DNA from: Embleya hyalina
GTDB taxonomy: Bacteria > Actinomycetota > Actinomycetes > Streptomycetales > Streptomycetaceae
Assembly (NCBI RefSeq): GCF_003967355.1
Contig: NZ_BIFH01000045.1
Location: 63,371-127,370 of the forward strand
Length of the DNA: 64,000 bases
Reading direction: 5' to 3'
A model generated the notes under the pieces. That model was given only the letters and a program-made list of their open reading frames with translations, ran no database searches and had not been told where the DNA came from. Shown here piece by piece: positions 1 through 21,600 of the stretch (position 1 is its first letter; each line of letters begins with the position of its first letter). Position numbers and translations under genes: made by a program.

Positions 1-2038
1 CGACCTGGAGTTCTTCGTGACCTCCACCGCGACGGACATCAAGGTGCGGGCGGCGTTCTACGTCGACGTCCTGGACCGGGCGGACGTGGAGCTGCTGGTG
101 GCCCGCTACGACGAGTTGCTGGTGACGCTCGCGCAGTGGCCCGACCGGGCGCTGGCGGAGATACCGGTGTGGTGCGAGCGGGACCGCCGGGTGATCGGGT
201 CGGCCAATGCGACGGATCGCCCGGTGGAGCCGACGACCGTGCTGGAGTCGATCGCCCGCCGCGTCCGCGCGTCCGGCGCGGCGGAGTCGGGTGCCGACGC
301 GGAGGCGGTCCTCGACGGGGGACGCCGGGTCGGTATCCGGAGGTTGTGGGCCGCGGCCGAGGCGACCCGCGACCGGCTGTTCGAGGCCGGCGTCGGCCGG
401 GGCGACGTGGTCGCCCTGCTGGCCGCGCGGGGGCCCGAGCTGGCCGCGGCGACGATCGGCGTGTGGTTGGCCGGGGCCGTGTATCTGCCGCTGGAGCCGA
501 GCCATCCCGAGCAGCGCATCTCCTACCAACTCGACGACTCGGGCGCCGCCGCGGTTGTGGTGGGCCCGGGGATCACGGTCGCCGGGGAGCGCAGGGTCCT
601 GCCGCTGGTGGACGTGGACTCGGTGCGGCCGGTGACCGGCGACGTGCTCGCCGTGAACCCCGTCGGGCCGCTGGACCACGCGTACCTGATCTACACCTCG
701 GGCTCCACGGGCCTGCCCAAGGGAACCCTGCTCGACCACCGCAACCTCGCCAACCTCGTCGCGCACTTCGCCGACGAGTTGTCGGTGGGCCCCGAGGACA
801 CCGTGTTGTGGCTGACCACGTTCAGCTTCGACATCTCGGCCCTGGAACTCTTCCTGCCGCTGGTGTCGGGCGGGCGGCTGGCGGTGGCCCCCGACGACGC
901 CCGCACGCAGGGCGAACCACTGGCCCGGGTGCTGCGCGACCACGACGTCTCGGTGCTGCAGGCCACCCCGACCACCTGGCGTCTGGTCGTCGAGGAGGTC
1001 GCCGAACACCTGGCGGGCCGTCGGGTGCTCAGCGGTGGCGAGCCGCTGCCGGCGGTGCTCGCCCGGCGGCTGGGCGCGACGGGGTGCGACCTGTACAACG
1101 TGTACGGCCCCACGGAGACCACGATCTGGTCCACCTCGGGCCGGATCGACCGGGAGTCCGCCGACGGCCGGGTGGACGTGGGCCGCCCGATCGCCAACAC
1201 CCGGGTGTACGTGGCGGATCCGGACGGTCGGGCGCTGCCGCTGGGGGTGCGCGGCGAGTTGTGCATCGCGGGCGAGGGCGTGGCGGTCGGCTACCACGAT
1301 CGTCCGGAGCTGACGGCGGCCCGGTTCGGCGAGCATCCGCCGTACGGCCGTTTCTACCGCACGGGCGATCTGGCGAGGTGGACCGGGGACGGGCGGCTGG
1401 AGATCCTCGGGCGGCTGGACCGCCAGGTCAAGCTGCGGGGCAACCGGATCGAACTCGGCGAGATCGAGGCGGTCCTGCTGTCCCACCCGGACGTGGTCGC
1501 CGCCGCGGTGGTGGTCGCCGGCGACCCGAGTGCCGATGCGCTGCTGTGCGCCTTCGTGGTGGCTCCGGAGCGGCCCGAGGTGGTTTCGGAACTGTGGGAG
1601 TACGCGCACGGTTCGCTGCCTGTTTCCGCGACGCCTCAGGAGTTCGTGGCCGTGGACGCCTTCCCGATGACCGGCAACGACAAGGTGGATTATCCGGCAC
1701 TCGCCCGGCAGGCGTCGGCACGGCGTCGGTCGGCCGCCGAGGAGCCGCGCGCCGACGCGTCGGCCGCCGGCGGCTCCGGTGACCGGGACGAGCTGGTGGA
1801 GGTACTGGTCGGGTTGTGGGGCACGCTGCTCGAACGCGGCGGGCTGCACGCGGACGCCAATTTCTTCGCGCATGGCGGGCATTCGCTGCTCGGTGTACGG
1901 CTGTTGCAGGAGGTCCGGGTGGCGACGCGGGTGCGTCTGAAGCTCAAGGACCTCTTCGACGCGCCGACTCCGGCCGGGCTCGCCGCGAAGGTGCGTACGG
2001 CGCTCGACGCGGTCGACTCCGGCGTGCCGGAGAGCTGA
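1..2038 (+). CDS. NRPS, partial: C-domain tail, adenylation (glycine-like), carrier protein
   Basis: The reading frame is open from base 2, so the true start lies upstream. The first residues (DLEFFV...) are the end of a condensation domain. An adenylation domain follows with A3 YTSGSTGLPKG (about 690-722), A5 NVYGPTETT (about 1096), A7 YRTGDL (about 1355), A8 near 1400-1470 and A10 NDKVDY with the catalytic Lys (about 1680). Aligning by eye to GrsA gives the pocket code D-I-L-S-L-G-V-I-W-K, two changes from the known glycine code DILQLGLIWK, so glycine is the likely substrate. A carrier domain with GGHSLL (Ser arm near 1880) ends the protein. There is no epimerase, thioesterase or reductase. 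It converges on the response regulator and lies beside the 3' end of the PKS genes. It probably accepts the polyketide from the last PKS module. A role as a starter module cannot be excluded because its 5' part is missing. Confidence 0.95.
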   Translation, partial: DLEFFVTSTATDIKVRAAFYVDVLDRADVELLVARYDELLVTLAQWPDRALAEIPVWCERDRRVIGSANATDRPVEPTTVLESIARRVRASGAAESGADAEAVLDGGRRVGIRRLWAAAEATRDRLFEAGVGRGDVVALLAARGPELAAATIGVWLAGAVYLPLEPSHPEQRISYQLDDSGAAAVVVGPGITVAGERRVLPLVDVDSVRPVTGDVLAVNPVGPLDHAYLIYTSGSTGLPKGTLLDHRNLANLVAHFADELSVGPEDTVLWLTTFSFDISALELFLPLVSGGRLAVAPDDARTQGEPLARVLRDHDVSVLQATPTTWRLVVEEVAEHLAGRRVLSGGEPLPAVLARRLGATGCDLYNVYGPTETTIWSTSGRIDRESADGRVDVGRPIANTRVYVADPDGRALPLGVRGELCIAGEGVAVGYHDRPELTAARFGEHPPYGRFYRTGDLARWTGDGRLEILGRLDRQVKLRGNRIELGEIEAVLLSHPDVVAAAVVVAGDPSADALLCAFVVAPERPEVVSELWEYAHGSLPVSATPQEFVAVDAFPMTGNDKVDYPALARQASARRRSAAEEPRADASAAGGSGDRDELVEVLVGLWGTLLERGGLHADANFFAHGGHSLLGVRLLQEVRVATRVRLKLKDLFDAPTPAGLAAKVRTALDAVDSGVPES

Positions 2039-2074
2039 CGCGGGACGTCGGGCGCCGCCCGCGTGGCCTCGTCG

Positions 2075-2108
2075 GGTCGCGGGACTCCTCGGCAGGAGTC
2101 CCGCGACC
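2075..2108. terminator. Bidirectional hairpin between convergent NRPS and response regulator
   Basis: A perfect 15-bp inverted repeat (2075-2089 and 2094-2108) encloses a CGGC tetraloop. It lies 37 bp past the NRPS stop and 72 bp from the response-regulator stop. No U tract follows, which is usual for high-GC actinomycete terminators. Confidence 0.8.
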
Positions 2109-2179
2109 GGGGCCGCGATGGCGCGGCGCCCGTTTCGGAGCGCCGCGACGGGGGTTCCGGGTCTAGTCCGACGCGCGCC

Positions 2180-2785
2180 TCAGAGCCAGCCGTGTTCCTC
2201 CGCGATGCGGGCCGCCTCGGCGCGGGTCCTCGCCGTGGTCTTGGCCATCGCGGACGAGACGTGGTTGCGCACGGTCCCCTCGGACAGGTGCAGCGCCTGC
2301 GCGATGTCGGTGATCGTGCCGCCGTCGAGGGCCTGGGCGAGCACCTGCCGTTCCCGGCCCGTGAGCGGGCTGGTGCCCGAGTGCCGGGCCTCCGAGGCGA
2401 GGCCGGGGTCGATGATCCGCAACCCCGCCGCCGCCCGGCGCACCGCGTCGACGAGGTGCTCGGGCGGCGCGTCCTTGACGACGAAGCCGACCACGCCCGC
2501 CGCCATGGCCCGGGTCAGGTATCCGGGGCGGCCGAACGTCGTGCAGACGACGACCTTGCAGGACGGCAGCAGCTCGCCGAGTTCGGCCGCCGCGGTCAGG
2601 CCGTCCTTGCCGGGCATCTGCACGTCCATCAGCGCCACGTCGGGGCGGGTACGCAGCGCGGCGGGACCGACCTCGTCCCCGCTGCCGACCTCGGCGACGA
2701 CCTCGATGTCCGACTCCAGGCGGAGCATCGAGGCGAGTGCGCCACGCACCAGGGCCTGATCGTCGGCCAGCAGAACCCTGATCAC
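2180..2785 (-). CDS. NarL/FixJ-family two-component response regulator
   Basis: A 201-residue protein with an N-terminal receiver domain: acidic pair DD near residue 8, phospho-acceptor Asp in LMDVQMPG near residue 54, and Lys in FVVKDAPP near residue 104. A C-terminal LuxR-type HTH follows (LTGRERQVL... TVRNHVSSAMAKTTARTRAEA). The arrangement is typical of actinomycete NarL/DesR-like regulators. The start is GTG at 2785, chosen because GGAGGAG (reverse complement of about 2793-2799) sits about 8 nt upstream. No sensor kinase gene lies next to it in the window, so its partner is unknown. It lies 81 bp downstream of PKS C on the same strand, but a strong hairpin separates them, so its transcription may be partly independent. 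Its position between PKS and NRPS suggests pathway control. That is inference. Confidence 0.93.
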   Translation of the reverse strand: MIRVLLADDQALVRGALASMLRLESDIEVVAEVGSGDEVGPAALRTRPDVALMDVQMPGKDGLTAAAELGELLPSCKVVVCTTFGRPGYLTRAMAAGVVGFVVKDAPPEHLVDAVRRAAAGLRIIDPGLASEARHSGTSPLTGRERQVLAQALDGGTITDIAQALHLSEGTVRNHVSSAMAKTTARTRAEAARIAEEHGWL

Positions 2786-2828
2786 GCGAGTACTCCTCCG
2801 ACGGTCCGGCGGCCGGGCTCAGCGTACT

Positions 2829-2855
2829 GCCCGGGACGGGGGTGCCGTCCCGGGC
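2829..2855 (-). terminator. Terminator or attenuator after PKS C
   Basis: A perfect 11-bp stem (2829-2839 and 2845-2855) with a 5-nt loop begins 12 bp beyond the PKS C stop codon. It can end the long PKS transcript or reduce read-through into the response regulator. Confidence 0.7.
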
Positions 2856-2866
2856 GACGTCCCGGT

Positions 2867-12661
<9,795 letters not shown>

Positions 12662-12690
12662 CTGCTGCTGCCTTCCTGGCTGGTACCGGC

Positions 12691-15600
12691 TCAGGCGAGC
12701 CCGAGTTCGTTGTCGATGAAGCTGAGTACCTCGTCCGCGGTCGCGGTCTCGAGCCGCTCCCCCACGTCCTCCGCGGCCGGCTCGGCGCCGGTGCGCCTCT
12801 CCCGCCAGGTGGACAGCAGGAGTTCGAGTCGGGCGGTGATCTCGTCGGGGGTCTCGCAGTCGGCCGCCGCGGCGGCGAGCGCGGCCTCGACGCGTTCGAG
12901 TTCGGCCAGCACCAGCCGGCCGGCGCTGTGCGTGGGCGGGGCGATCCCGGCGAGGAGATGTCCGGCGAGCACGATGGGGGTCGGGTAGTCGAAGACGAGG
13001 GTCGCGGGCAGTTTCAGTCCGGTGGCGGCCATGAGCCGGTTGCGGAGTTCGACGGCGGTGAGCGAGTCGAAGCCGATCTCGTTGAACGCGCGGCCGGGGT
13101 CGACCGCCCCGGATCCGGCGAAGCCGAGCACGGCCGCCACGTGGCCGCGGATCAACTCCAGGACCGCCGGGTGCCGTTCGGCTTCCGGCAGGGTGGTGAG
13201 CCGCTCGACGAGCGAATCGACCCGGCCGGGTTCCGCCGCCAGTACCCGACGGGTGGGCATCCGCACCAGGCCCCGGAACAGCGGGTGCCCGAAGCCCTTG
13301 GCCGCGCCCGCGCGCAGCGTGGCCGGGTCGACCCGGATCGGTACCAGGGCCGGCTCGTGCGATTCGAGCGCGCGGTCGAGGAGTTCGAGGCCCTGTTCGG
13401 AGGTGAGCGCCGACATCCCGGAACGACTCATCCGGCTCAGGTCGGCCTCGGTCAGATGGCCCGTCATGCCGCGGCCGTCCGATGGCGACCACAGGCCCCA
13501 GGCGAGCGAGGTCGCGGCCAGTCCCCGGGCGCGGCGGTGCCGGGCGAGGGTGTCCAGGAACGTGTTGGCCGCGGCGTAGTTGCCCTGTCCGGCGTTGCCG
13601 AACACTCCGGCCGCGCCCGAGTAGAGCACGAACCGCGCGAGATCGAGGTGCGCGGTGAGTTCGTGCAGGTGCACGGCCGCGTCGACCTTCGGGCGCAGTA
13701 CCGCGGCCAGGCGCTCCGGCGTCAGGGACGCGATCACGCCGTCGTCGAGGACACCCGCGGTGTGCACGACGCCGGTGAGCGGGTGCTCCGCGGAGATCTC
13801 GGCGAGCAGTGCGGCCAGCGCGTCGCGGTCGGCCGCGTCGCACGCGGCGATGTGTACGGCGGCGCCCAGCGCGGTCAGCTCCCGCTCCAGTTCCGGCGCA
13901 CCGTCGGCCGCCCTGCCGCGCCGGCCGGCCAGTACCAGGTGCCGTACGCCGTGCCGGGTGACCAGGTGGCGTGCCGCCAGCGCGCCGAGCGCGCCGGTGC
14001 CGCCGGTGACGAGTACGGTGCCGTCCGGGTCGAGGGCGGGCGGTGCGGTGAGCACGACCTTGCCGATGTGCCGGGCCTGGGCGACGTACCGGAACGCCTC
14101 GGGGGCGCGCCGCACGTCCCAGCCGCGCACGGGCAGCGGCCGCAGCTCGCCCCGCCGGAACAGCTCGACGATCTCGGTGAGGATCTCCCCCACTCGTGTC
14201 GCGTCGAGTGTGGTGAGGTCGAAGTTGCGGTAGTCGACGCCCGGATGGAGCTGCGCCAGTTCCTCTTCGCCGCGCACGTCCGTCTTGCCCATCTCGATGA
14301 ACCGGCCGCCGTTCGACAACAACCGCAACGACGCGTCCACGAACTCGCCCGCGAGGGAGTTGAGGACCACGTCCACGCCTCGGCCGCCCGTGGCCGCCCC
14401 GAAGGCGTCCGCGAACTCCAGCGTGCGGGAGGAGGCGATCCGCGCCGGGGGCAGCCCCAGGTCGTGCAGGGTGTCCCACTTGGTCGGACCGGCCGTGCCG
14501 TAGACCTCCGCCCCCAGGTGCCGGGCGAGTTGCACCGCGGCCATGCCCACTCCGCCGGCGGCGGCGTGCACCAGCAGGGATTCACCGGCGCCGAGCCGCG
14601 CGAGGTCGACGAGAGCGTGGTAGGCGGTGATGAAGACGACCGGCACGGACGCGGCCCGGGTGAAGGACCAGCCGTCCGGGACGGGTACGAGCATGCGCTG
14701 GTCGGTGACCGCGTACCGGGCGAATCCGCCCTGGAGGATGCCCATCACCCGGTCTCCGGGGGCCAACGCGGTCACGTCGTCGGCCACCTCGACGACGACG
14801 CCCGCGCCCTCGCCGCCCATCGGTGTGTCACCGGGATACATGTCCAGGGCGATCAGCACGTCGCGGAAGTTCAGGCCCATGGCGTGCGGTGCGACGCGCA
14901 CCTCGCCCGGGCCGAGCGGGCGGGTGTCCTGCGCGAGCAGGGCCAGGTTGTCCACGGTGCCGCGCTCGGTGACGTCCAGGCGCCAGTTCCCGGCGCCGGC
15001 CGGCGGGACCAGGGCGGCGCCGGGGGACGTACCGACGCGGGCGAGCCGCGGCACGTACGCCGTGCCTTCGCGCAGGGCGAGTTGGGCCTCGCCGCCGGCA
15101 AGCGCGGCGGGCAGGACCCGGTACGAGGCGTCGTCCGTGTCGATGTCGAGCAGGACGATCCGCTCCGGGTTCTCCGCCTGCGCGGACCGGACCAGGCCCC
15201 AGACCGCGGCGTGCGCGAGGTCCGTCGGCTGCTCGTCGCCGGCTGCCGCGACCGCACCGTGGGTGATCACGACCAGGCGCGTGGACGCGAGGCGCTCCTC
15301 GGCCGACCACTCCTGGAGGAACCCCAGTGCCCGCGACGTGGTCTCGTGCACCTCGTCGACCAGGCCGACCGAGCCCCGGGCCGGGGCCCGCTCCCACGAG
15401 ACGACCACCCGGTCCGGAACCGGGTCCGCCGCGACGAGCGAGCCGAGGTCGTCGTATCCCGTGGCCGCGATGCCCGCGCGCGCCAGGTCCGCCACGGCGC
15501 CGGGGTGGTTGTCGCCGACGACCGCCCACCGCGTCCCGCCCGGCGGCTCCTCGGTCTCGTCGACGGGCACGGCGGCCCACTCGACGGTGAAGAGGGAGTC

Positions 15601-18600
15601 GTTGCGGGCCTGCGCGCCGCCGGCCGACAACTCGGCCGGTAGCGGGCGCATCACCAGCGAGTCCACGCGGGCCACCGGCGCACCGGTGGTGTCGGCGACC
15701 ACGAGCGCCACCCGATCGGGGGCCGCGGGCGAGAGCCGAACCCGCAGGGTCGTGGCTCCCGTGGCGTACAGCCGTACGCCGGTCCAGACGAAGGGCAGCA
15801 GCGGTCCCGACGAGCCGTCCTCGCCGACACCGCCCAGGGCGATGGTGTGCAGCGCGGAGTCGAGCAGGGCGGGATGCAGCCCGAACGCGCCGGTCTCGCC
15901 CCAGCCGTCCTCCGGCAGCGCGACCTCGGCGAACAGGTCCCCGTCCCGGCGCCAGGCCGCCTTCAGTCCACGGAAGATCGGCCCGTAGTTCAGTCCCGCC
16001 TCGTCGAGCCAGTCGTAGAAGCCGGTCGTATCGAGGGAATCGGCTCCCTCCGGCGGCCAGACGGCCGCTTCCGGCAGCGGCTGGGGCGCGGTGTCGGTGG
16101 CGAGGATGCCGGTGGCGTGGCAGGTCCACGGATCGTCGGCGGCGCCGCCGTCCGGCCGGGCGTGCACGGTGAGCGAGCGCCGCCCGTCCCCGTCCGACGC
16201 ACCGACCGCCAACTGCAGTTGCACACCACCACGTTCGGGCAACACCAGCGGCGCCCGAAGGGTCAACTCGTCCACGAGATCGCAGCCGACCTCGTCGCCG
16301 GCGCGGATCGCCAGCTCCACGAAGGCCGTCCCCGGCAGCAACACCGCCCCGTTCACGGCATGATCGGCCAGCCACGGATGCGACCGAAGCGACAACCGCC
16401 CGGTCAACAACACACCCTCCGCGTCCGCGAGCGACACCGCCGCACCGAGCAGCGCGTGCCCCGCCGCGCCCAGGCCGGCCGCGGTGACGTCACCGGCGCG
16501 TTCTCCCGCGCTCTCCAACCAGTAGTGCCGGTGTTGGAAGGCGTAGGTGGGCAGGTCGACGACGCGGGGCCCGGCGGGCGCGAGCACCGATGCCCAGTCC
16601 ACCTCCACGCCACACACCCACAACTCGGCCGCGGAGGCGAGGAATCGGGCCAGGCCACCCTCCTCACGCCGCAACGTGCCGCAGGCCACCACCTCGACCC
16701 CCGCGTCCTCGGCCGTCTCCCGCACCGCCGGAATCAACACCGGGTGCGCGCTGACCTCCACGAACACGCCGAACCCCTGGCCGGCCAACGCCCGCACCGA
16801 CGACTCGAGGCGCACGGTCCCACGAAGGTTGGAATACCAATACCCGGCGTGCAACCCGGACGTGTCCAGCCAGTCCGACGTCACCGTCGAGAAGAACGCG
16901 ACGTCGCCGGTGCGCGGCGCCACCGGGGCCAGGACCTCGGCCAACTCCGCCTCGATGGCCTCCACATGGGCCGAGTGCGAGGCGTAGTCCACCTCGACCC
17001 GCCGTGCCCGCACCCCGTCCGCCTCGCACCGCGCCAACAGCTCGTCGAGGGCGTCCGCGTCACCCGACACCACCGTCGAGAACGGACCGTTGACCGCCGC
17101 CACCGACACCCGACCGGCGAAGGACGCCAACCGCTCCTCGACATCGGCGACCGACAACGGCACCGACACCATCCCGCCCCGACCCGCCAACCCCACGATC
17201 GCCCGACTCCGCAACGCAACCACACGCGCACCGTCGTCCAACGACAACCCGCCGGCCACCACCGCCGCCGCGATCTCACCCTGCGAATGACCCACCACCG
17301 CATCCGGAACCACCCCGAACGAACGCCACACCTCCGCCAACGACACCATCACCGCCCACAACAACGGCTGCACCACATCCACCCGATCCAACCCGGGCGC
17401 ACCCTCCACCCCGGCCAACACCTCCACCGGCGACCAATCCACGAACTCCGCCAACGCCGCCGCACACTCGTCGAAACGCCCGGCGAACACCGGCGACTGC
17501 GCCCGGAGCTCCACCGCCATCCCCACCCACTGCGACCCCTGACCCGGAAACACGAACACCACACCGGCACCGCCGCCGGAACCGGCCACACCCTCGACCA
17601 CTCCCGGGAACGGCACACCCTCCACCAACGCACCCAGACCGTCGGCCGACTCGAACCCGCCACCGGCACCCAACACGACGGCACGGTGCTCGAACGCCGC
17701 ACGCGACACGACGAGGGAATGCCCGACGTCGGCCGCGGACCCATCCCCCACGAAGGCACCCAACCGCCGCGCCTGATCCCGCAACGCCGCACCCGAGCGC
17801 GCCGACAACACCCAGGGCACCACCGGCAATTCCGGCCCCGGCGCCACCTCCTCCGCAACCGGCGCCGGAGGAGCCTCCTCCAGCACCACATGCGCGTTCG
17901 TGCCGCTGATGCCGAACGACGAGACGGCGGCCCGACGTTCGCGCCCCATGTCCCGCCACGGCACGGGCTCGGTGAGCAGCTCGACCGCACCGTCGGCCCA
18001 GTCCACGTGCGGCGATGGCTCGTCCACGTGCAGGGTGCGGGGAAGCAACCCGTACCGCAGCGCCATCACCATCTTGATGATCCCCGCGACACCGGCGGCG
18101 GCCTGGGTGTGCCCGATGTTGGACTTCACCGACCCCAGCCGCAACGGCCGATCCACCGGCCGACCCTGCCCGTACGTGGCGATCAACGCCTGCGCCTCGA
18201 TCGGGTCGCCCAGCGTCGTACCCGTGCCGTGCGCCTCGACCGCGTCCACATCCGACGCGGACAACCCCGCGTTCGCCAACGCCTGCCGGATCACCCGCTG
18301 CTGCGAGGGCCCGTTCGGCGCGGTCAGACCGTTGCTCGCACCGTCCTGGTTGATCGCCGACCCACGCACGACCGCCAGCACCCGGTGGCCGTTGCGGCGC
18401 GCGTCCGACAACCGCTCCACCAGCAGCACACCCACGCCCTCGGCCAGACCGAAACCGTCGGCGGCACCGGCGAAGGACTTGCAGCGGCCGTCCCGGGAGA
18501 GGGCGCCCTGGCGGCTGAAGCCGACGAATCCGATCGGGGAGCACATCACGGTGACCCCACCGGCCAGCGCCAGGTCGCAGTCGCCGTTGCGCAGCGCCTG

Positions 18601-21600
18601 CACCGCCAGATGCAGGGCGACCAGCGACGAGGAGCACGCCGTGTCGACCGTCACCGCGGGCCCTTCCAGGCCCAGCGCGTACGCGACCCGGCCGGAGACG
18701 ATGCTGCTCAGCGTGCCGGTGACGAGGTGCCCGACCGACTCCGGCGGGACCTGGTCGGAGTCGCGTCCGTACTCCTCGTAGGCCGCCCCGACGAAGACCC
18801 CGGTGCGGCTGCCACGCAGGGACGCGGGGGCGATCCTGCCGTTCTCGATCGCCTCCCACGAGGCTTCGAGCAGCAGCCGCTGCTGCGGGTCCATGGCGAG
18901 CGCCTCGCGCGGGCTGATCCCGAAGAACTCGGGGTCGAACTCGCCCGCCTCGTGCACGAATCCGCCCTCACGGACGTACGAGGTGTCGGGGCGATCGGGG
19001 TCCGGGTCGTAGAGGCCGTCGACGTCCCAGCCGCGGTTCTCGGGGAGTGGGGCGATCGCGTCCCTGCCCTCGGCGACGAGGCGCCACAGGTCCTCGGGGT
19101 TGTGCACACCGCCGGGCAGGCGGCAGCTCATTCCGACGATCACGACGGGGTCGTCCCGGTCGGGGCCCGTCGTCCGGGGCTGCCCCCCGACGGGGTCGGC
19201 CGGTGTCTCCTCGCCCAGGATCGCGGTGCGCACGAGTCGGGCGAGGGCCGTCACGTTCGGGTAGTCGAAGACGACGGTGGACGGCAGCCGCACTCCGAGG
19301 GCGGCGTTGAGCCGGGCGCGCAGTTCCACGGCCGTGACGGAGTCGAAGCCGAGATCCCGGAAGGCCCGGTCCACCCGGACGTCCGCCGGATCGGCGTGTC
19401 CCAGCACCAGGGCGACCTGTTCGCGGACCCGATCCACCAGGAGGCGTTCGCGGTCCGCCGGGTTCAGGCGCCGCAACTGCTCGTACAGCGGCGATGACTC
19501 TCCCGCCTCGTCGGCGGCCGAACCCTCGTCCGCGCCGAGCGCCCGCAGCGCCTCGGGTACCCCCTCCAGCAGCGGGCGACGCCGGGCGGCGGCGAACAGC
19601 GGGGCGAACCGCCGCCAGTCGACGTCCGCGATCACGAGGTTGGTCTCGTCGTCGTCCAGCGCCTGCCACAGGCCGTCCAGGGCCCGCTGCGGGTCCATGA
19701 ACGGCAGGCCGCCGCGGTCGGCGTCGTCCTCGTTCAGCAGCGTGGTCATGCCACCGCCCGCGGAGTGCCAGAAGCCCCACGCGATCGCCGTGGCGGGCAG
19801 TCCGCGGCCGCGGCGATGGGCGGCGAGCGCGTCGAGGAAGGCGTTGCCCGCCGCGTAGGCTCCGTTGTGGCCGCCGCCCCAGGCACCCGCGCCGGACGAG
19901 AACAGTACGAAGGCGTCGAGCGGATCGCGGGCGTCCTCGGCGAAGAGCCGGTCCAGATGGGCGGCTCCGGCGATCTTGGCCCGGGTGGCCTCGACGAGTT
20001 CCGGTTGATCCAGGTCGGCCAGCGGTCGGATGTGGGCGACACCCGCGGTGTGGAAGACCGACCTGAACGTGTCGCCGTCGGCCTCGACGCCGCGCACGAG
20101 GTCGGTCAGCGCCTCGCGGTCGGCCACATCGCATGCCGCGACGGTCACGCGGGCACCCGACTCCTCCAGCTCGGCGACGAGTTCCGCCGTACCCGGAGCG
20201 TCGGCGCCGCGCCGACTGGTGAGGACGAGATGTTCGGCGCCCTCTGCCGCCAGTCGGCGCGCCACCCGCGCACCCAGGCCGCCGGTGCCGCCGGTGACGA
20301 GCACGGTGCCCCGCGCCCGCCAGGTCCCGCTCGCACCCGACCGGATCCTGGGCGCACGCGTCAGGCGACGGGCGAACACGGCGGAGGCCCGGATCGCCAC
20401 CTGGTCCTCACCCGCGACGTCCCCGGTGCCCGCGAGCACGGCGACGAGCCGGGTCAGGGCGCGCGCGTCGAGCGTCTCGGGCAGGTCGACGAGACCGCCC
20501 CAGCGCTCCGGGTGTTCGAGGCCGAAGACCCGGCCGAGCCCCCACACGACGCCCTGCTCGGGGTGTCGGAGCGGATCGATCCGACCGACGCTCTCGGCAC
20601 CGGAGGTGGTGATCCAGAGCGGTGCGTCGACGTCGGCGTCGCCCAGGGCCTGCGTCAGCGCCAGGACCCGGCCGGCGGCAGCGGTGGGATCTTCCCCGGG
20701 TGCCTCCGTCGACAGCGACAACACTCCGGCCGGCGGCGCGTCGGCGGCGAATCTCCGCAGCCGCTCGGCGAGGCACTTGCGGTCGAAGTCCTCGGCCGAA
20801 TACAGGAGTCGGGTTTGGGCGCCGTGCCTTTCGAGCACGTCGACGACCGAGGAGATCACGTCGTCGGCGCCCCGCTCGGCCGAGACCGCGACCCACCAGG
20901 TGCCGGACAGGGTGGGAGCCGTGGTGCCGAAGGCGGTGAGCGGCTGCCAGGTGATGCGGTAGCGCCAGGAGTCCAACACCGTCCGGTCCTGCCGGCGGCG
21001 CCGCCAGGACGACAACATCGGCAGTACGCCGGCCAGCGGCGACCCGTCCTCGATACCCAGCGTGTCGGCCAGACCCGCCAGGTCCTCGCGCTCCACCGCC
21101 GCCCAGAAATCGCCGTCCTCGGAGTCGGCGACCCGCGACGGCGCCGGCACGGCGCTCACCGCGTCGGACCGGAACCAGTAGTGCCGGCGCTGGAAGGCGT
21201 AGGTGGGCAGGTCGACGTGTCGGGCCGGGGTGGTGGCGAAGTGGGTGCGCCAGTCGACGGCGGTGCCGTGGGCGTGGAGGGTGGCCAGGGCTTCGAGGAG
21301 CGTGCGGGGCTCCTCGCGGTCCTTGCGGACGGCGGGGACCAGGACCGCGTTCTCGTCGGTGTCGAGGGTCTGCCGGGCCAGGGCGGTCAGGACCCCGTCC
21401 GGGCCGATCTCGACGAATGTGGTGGCGCCGGCCGCGCGGGCGCCGGCCACGGAGTCCGCGAAGCGGACCGCGTGTCGTACGTGCTCCACCCAGTAGTCGG
21501 GATCGGTGAGCCGGCCCTCCGCGGCCGGTTCACCGGTGACGGCGGAGATCACCGGGACACTCGGCTCACGGTAGGTGAGGGTTCGGGCGACCCGTCGGAA

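Noticed and set aside
19770-21330. Possible DH in module 6
   Set aside because: The AT is followed by the standard KR structural subdomain. There is no HxxxGxxxxP motif.
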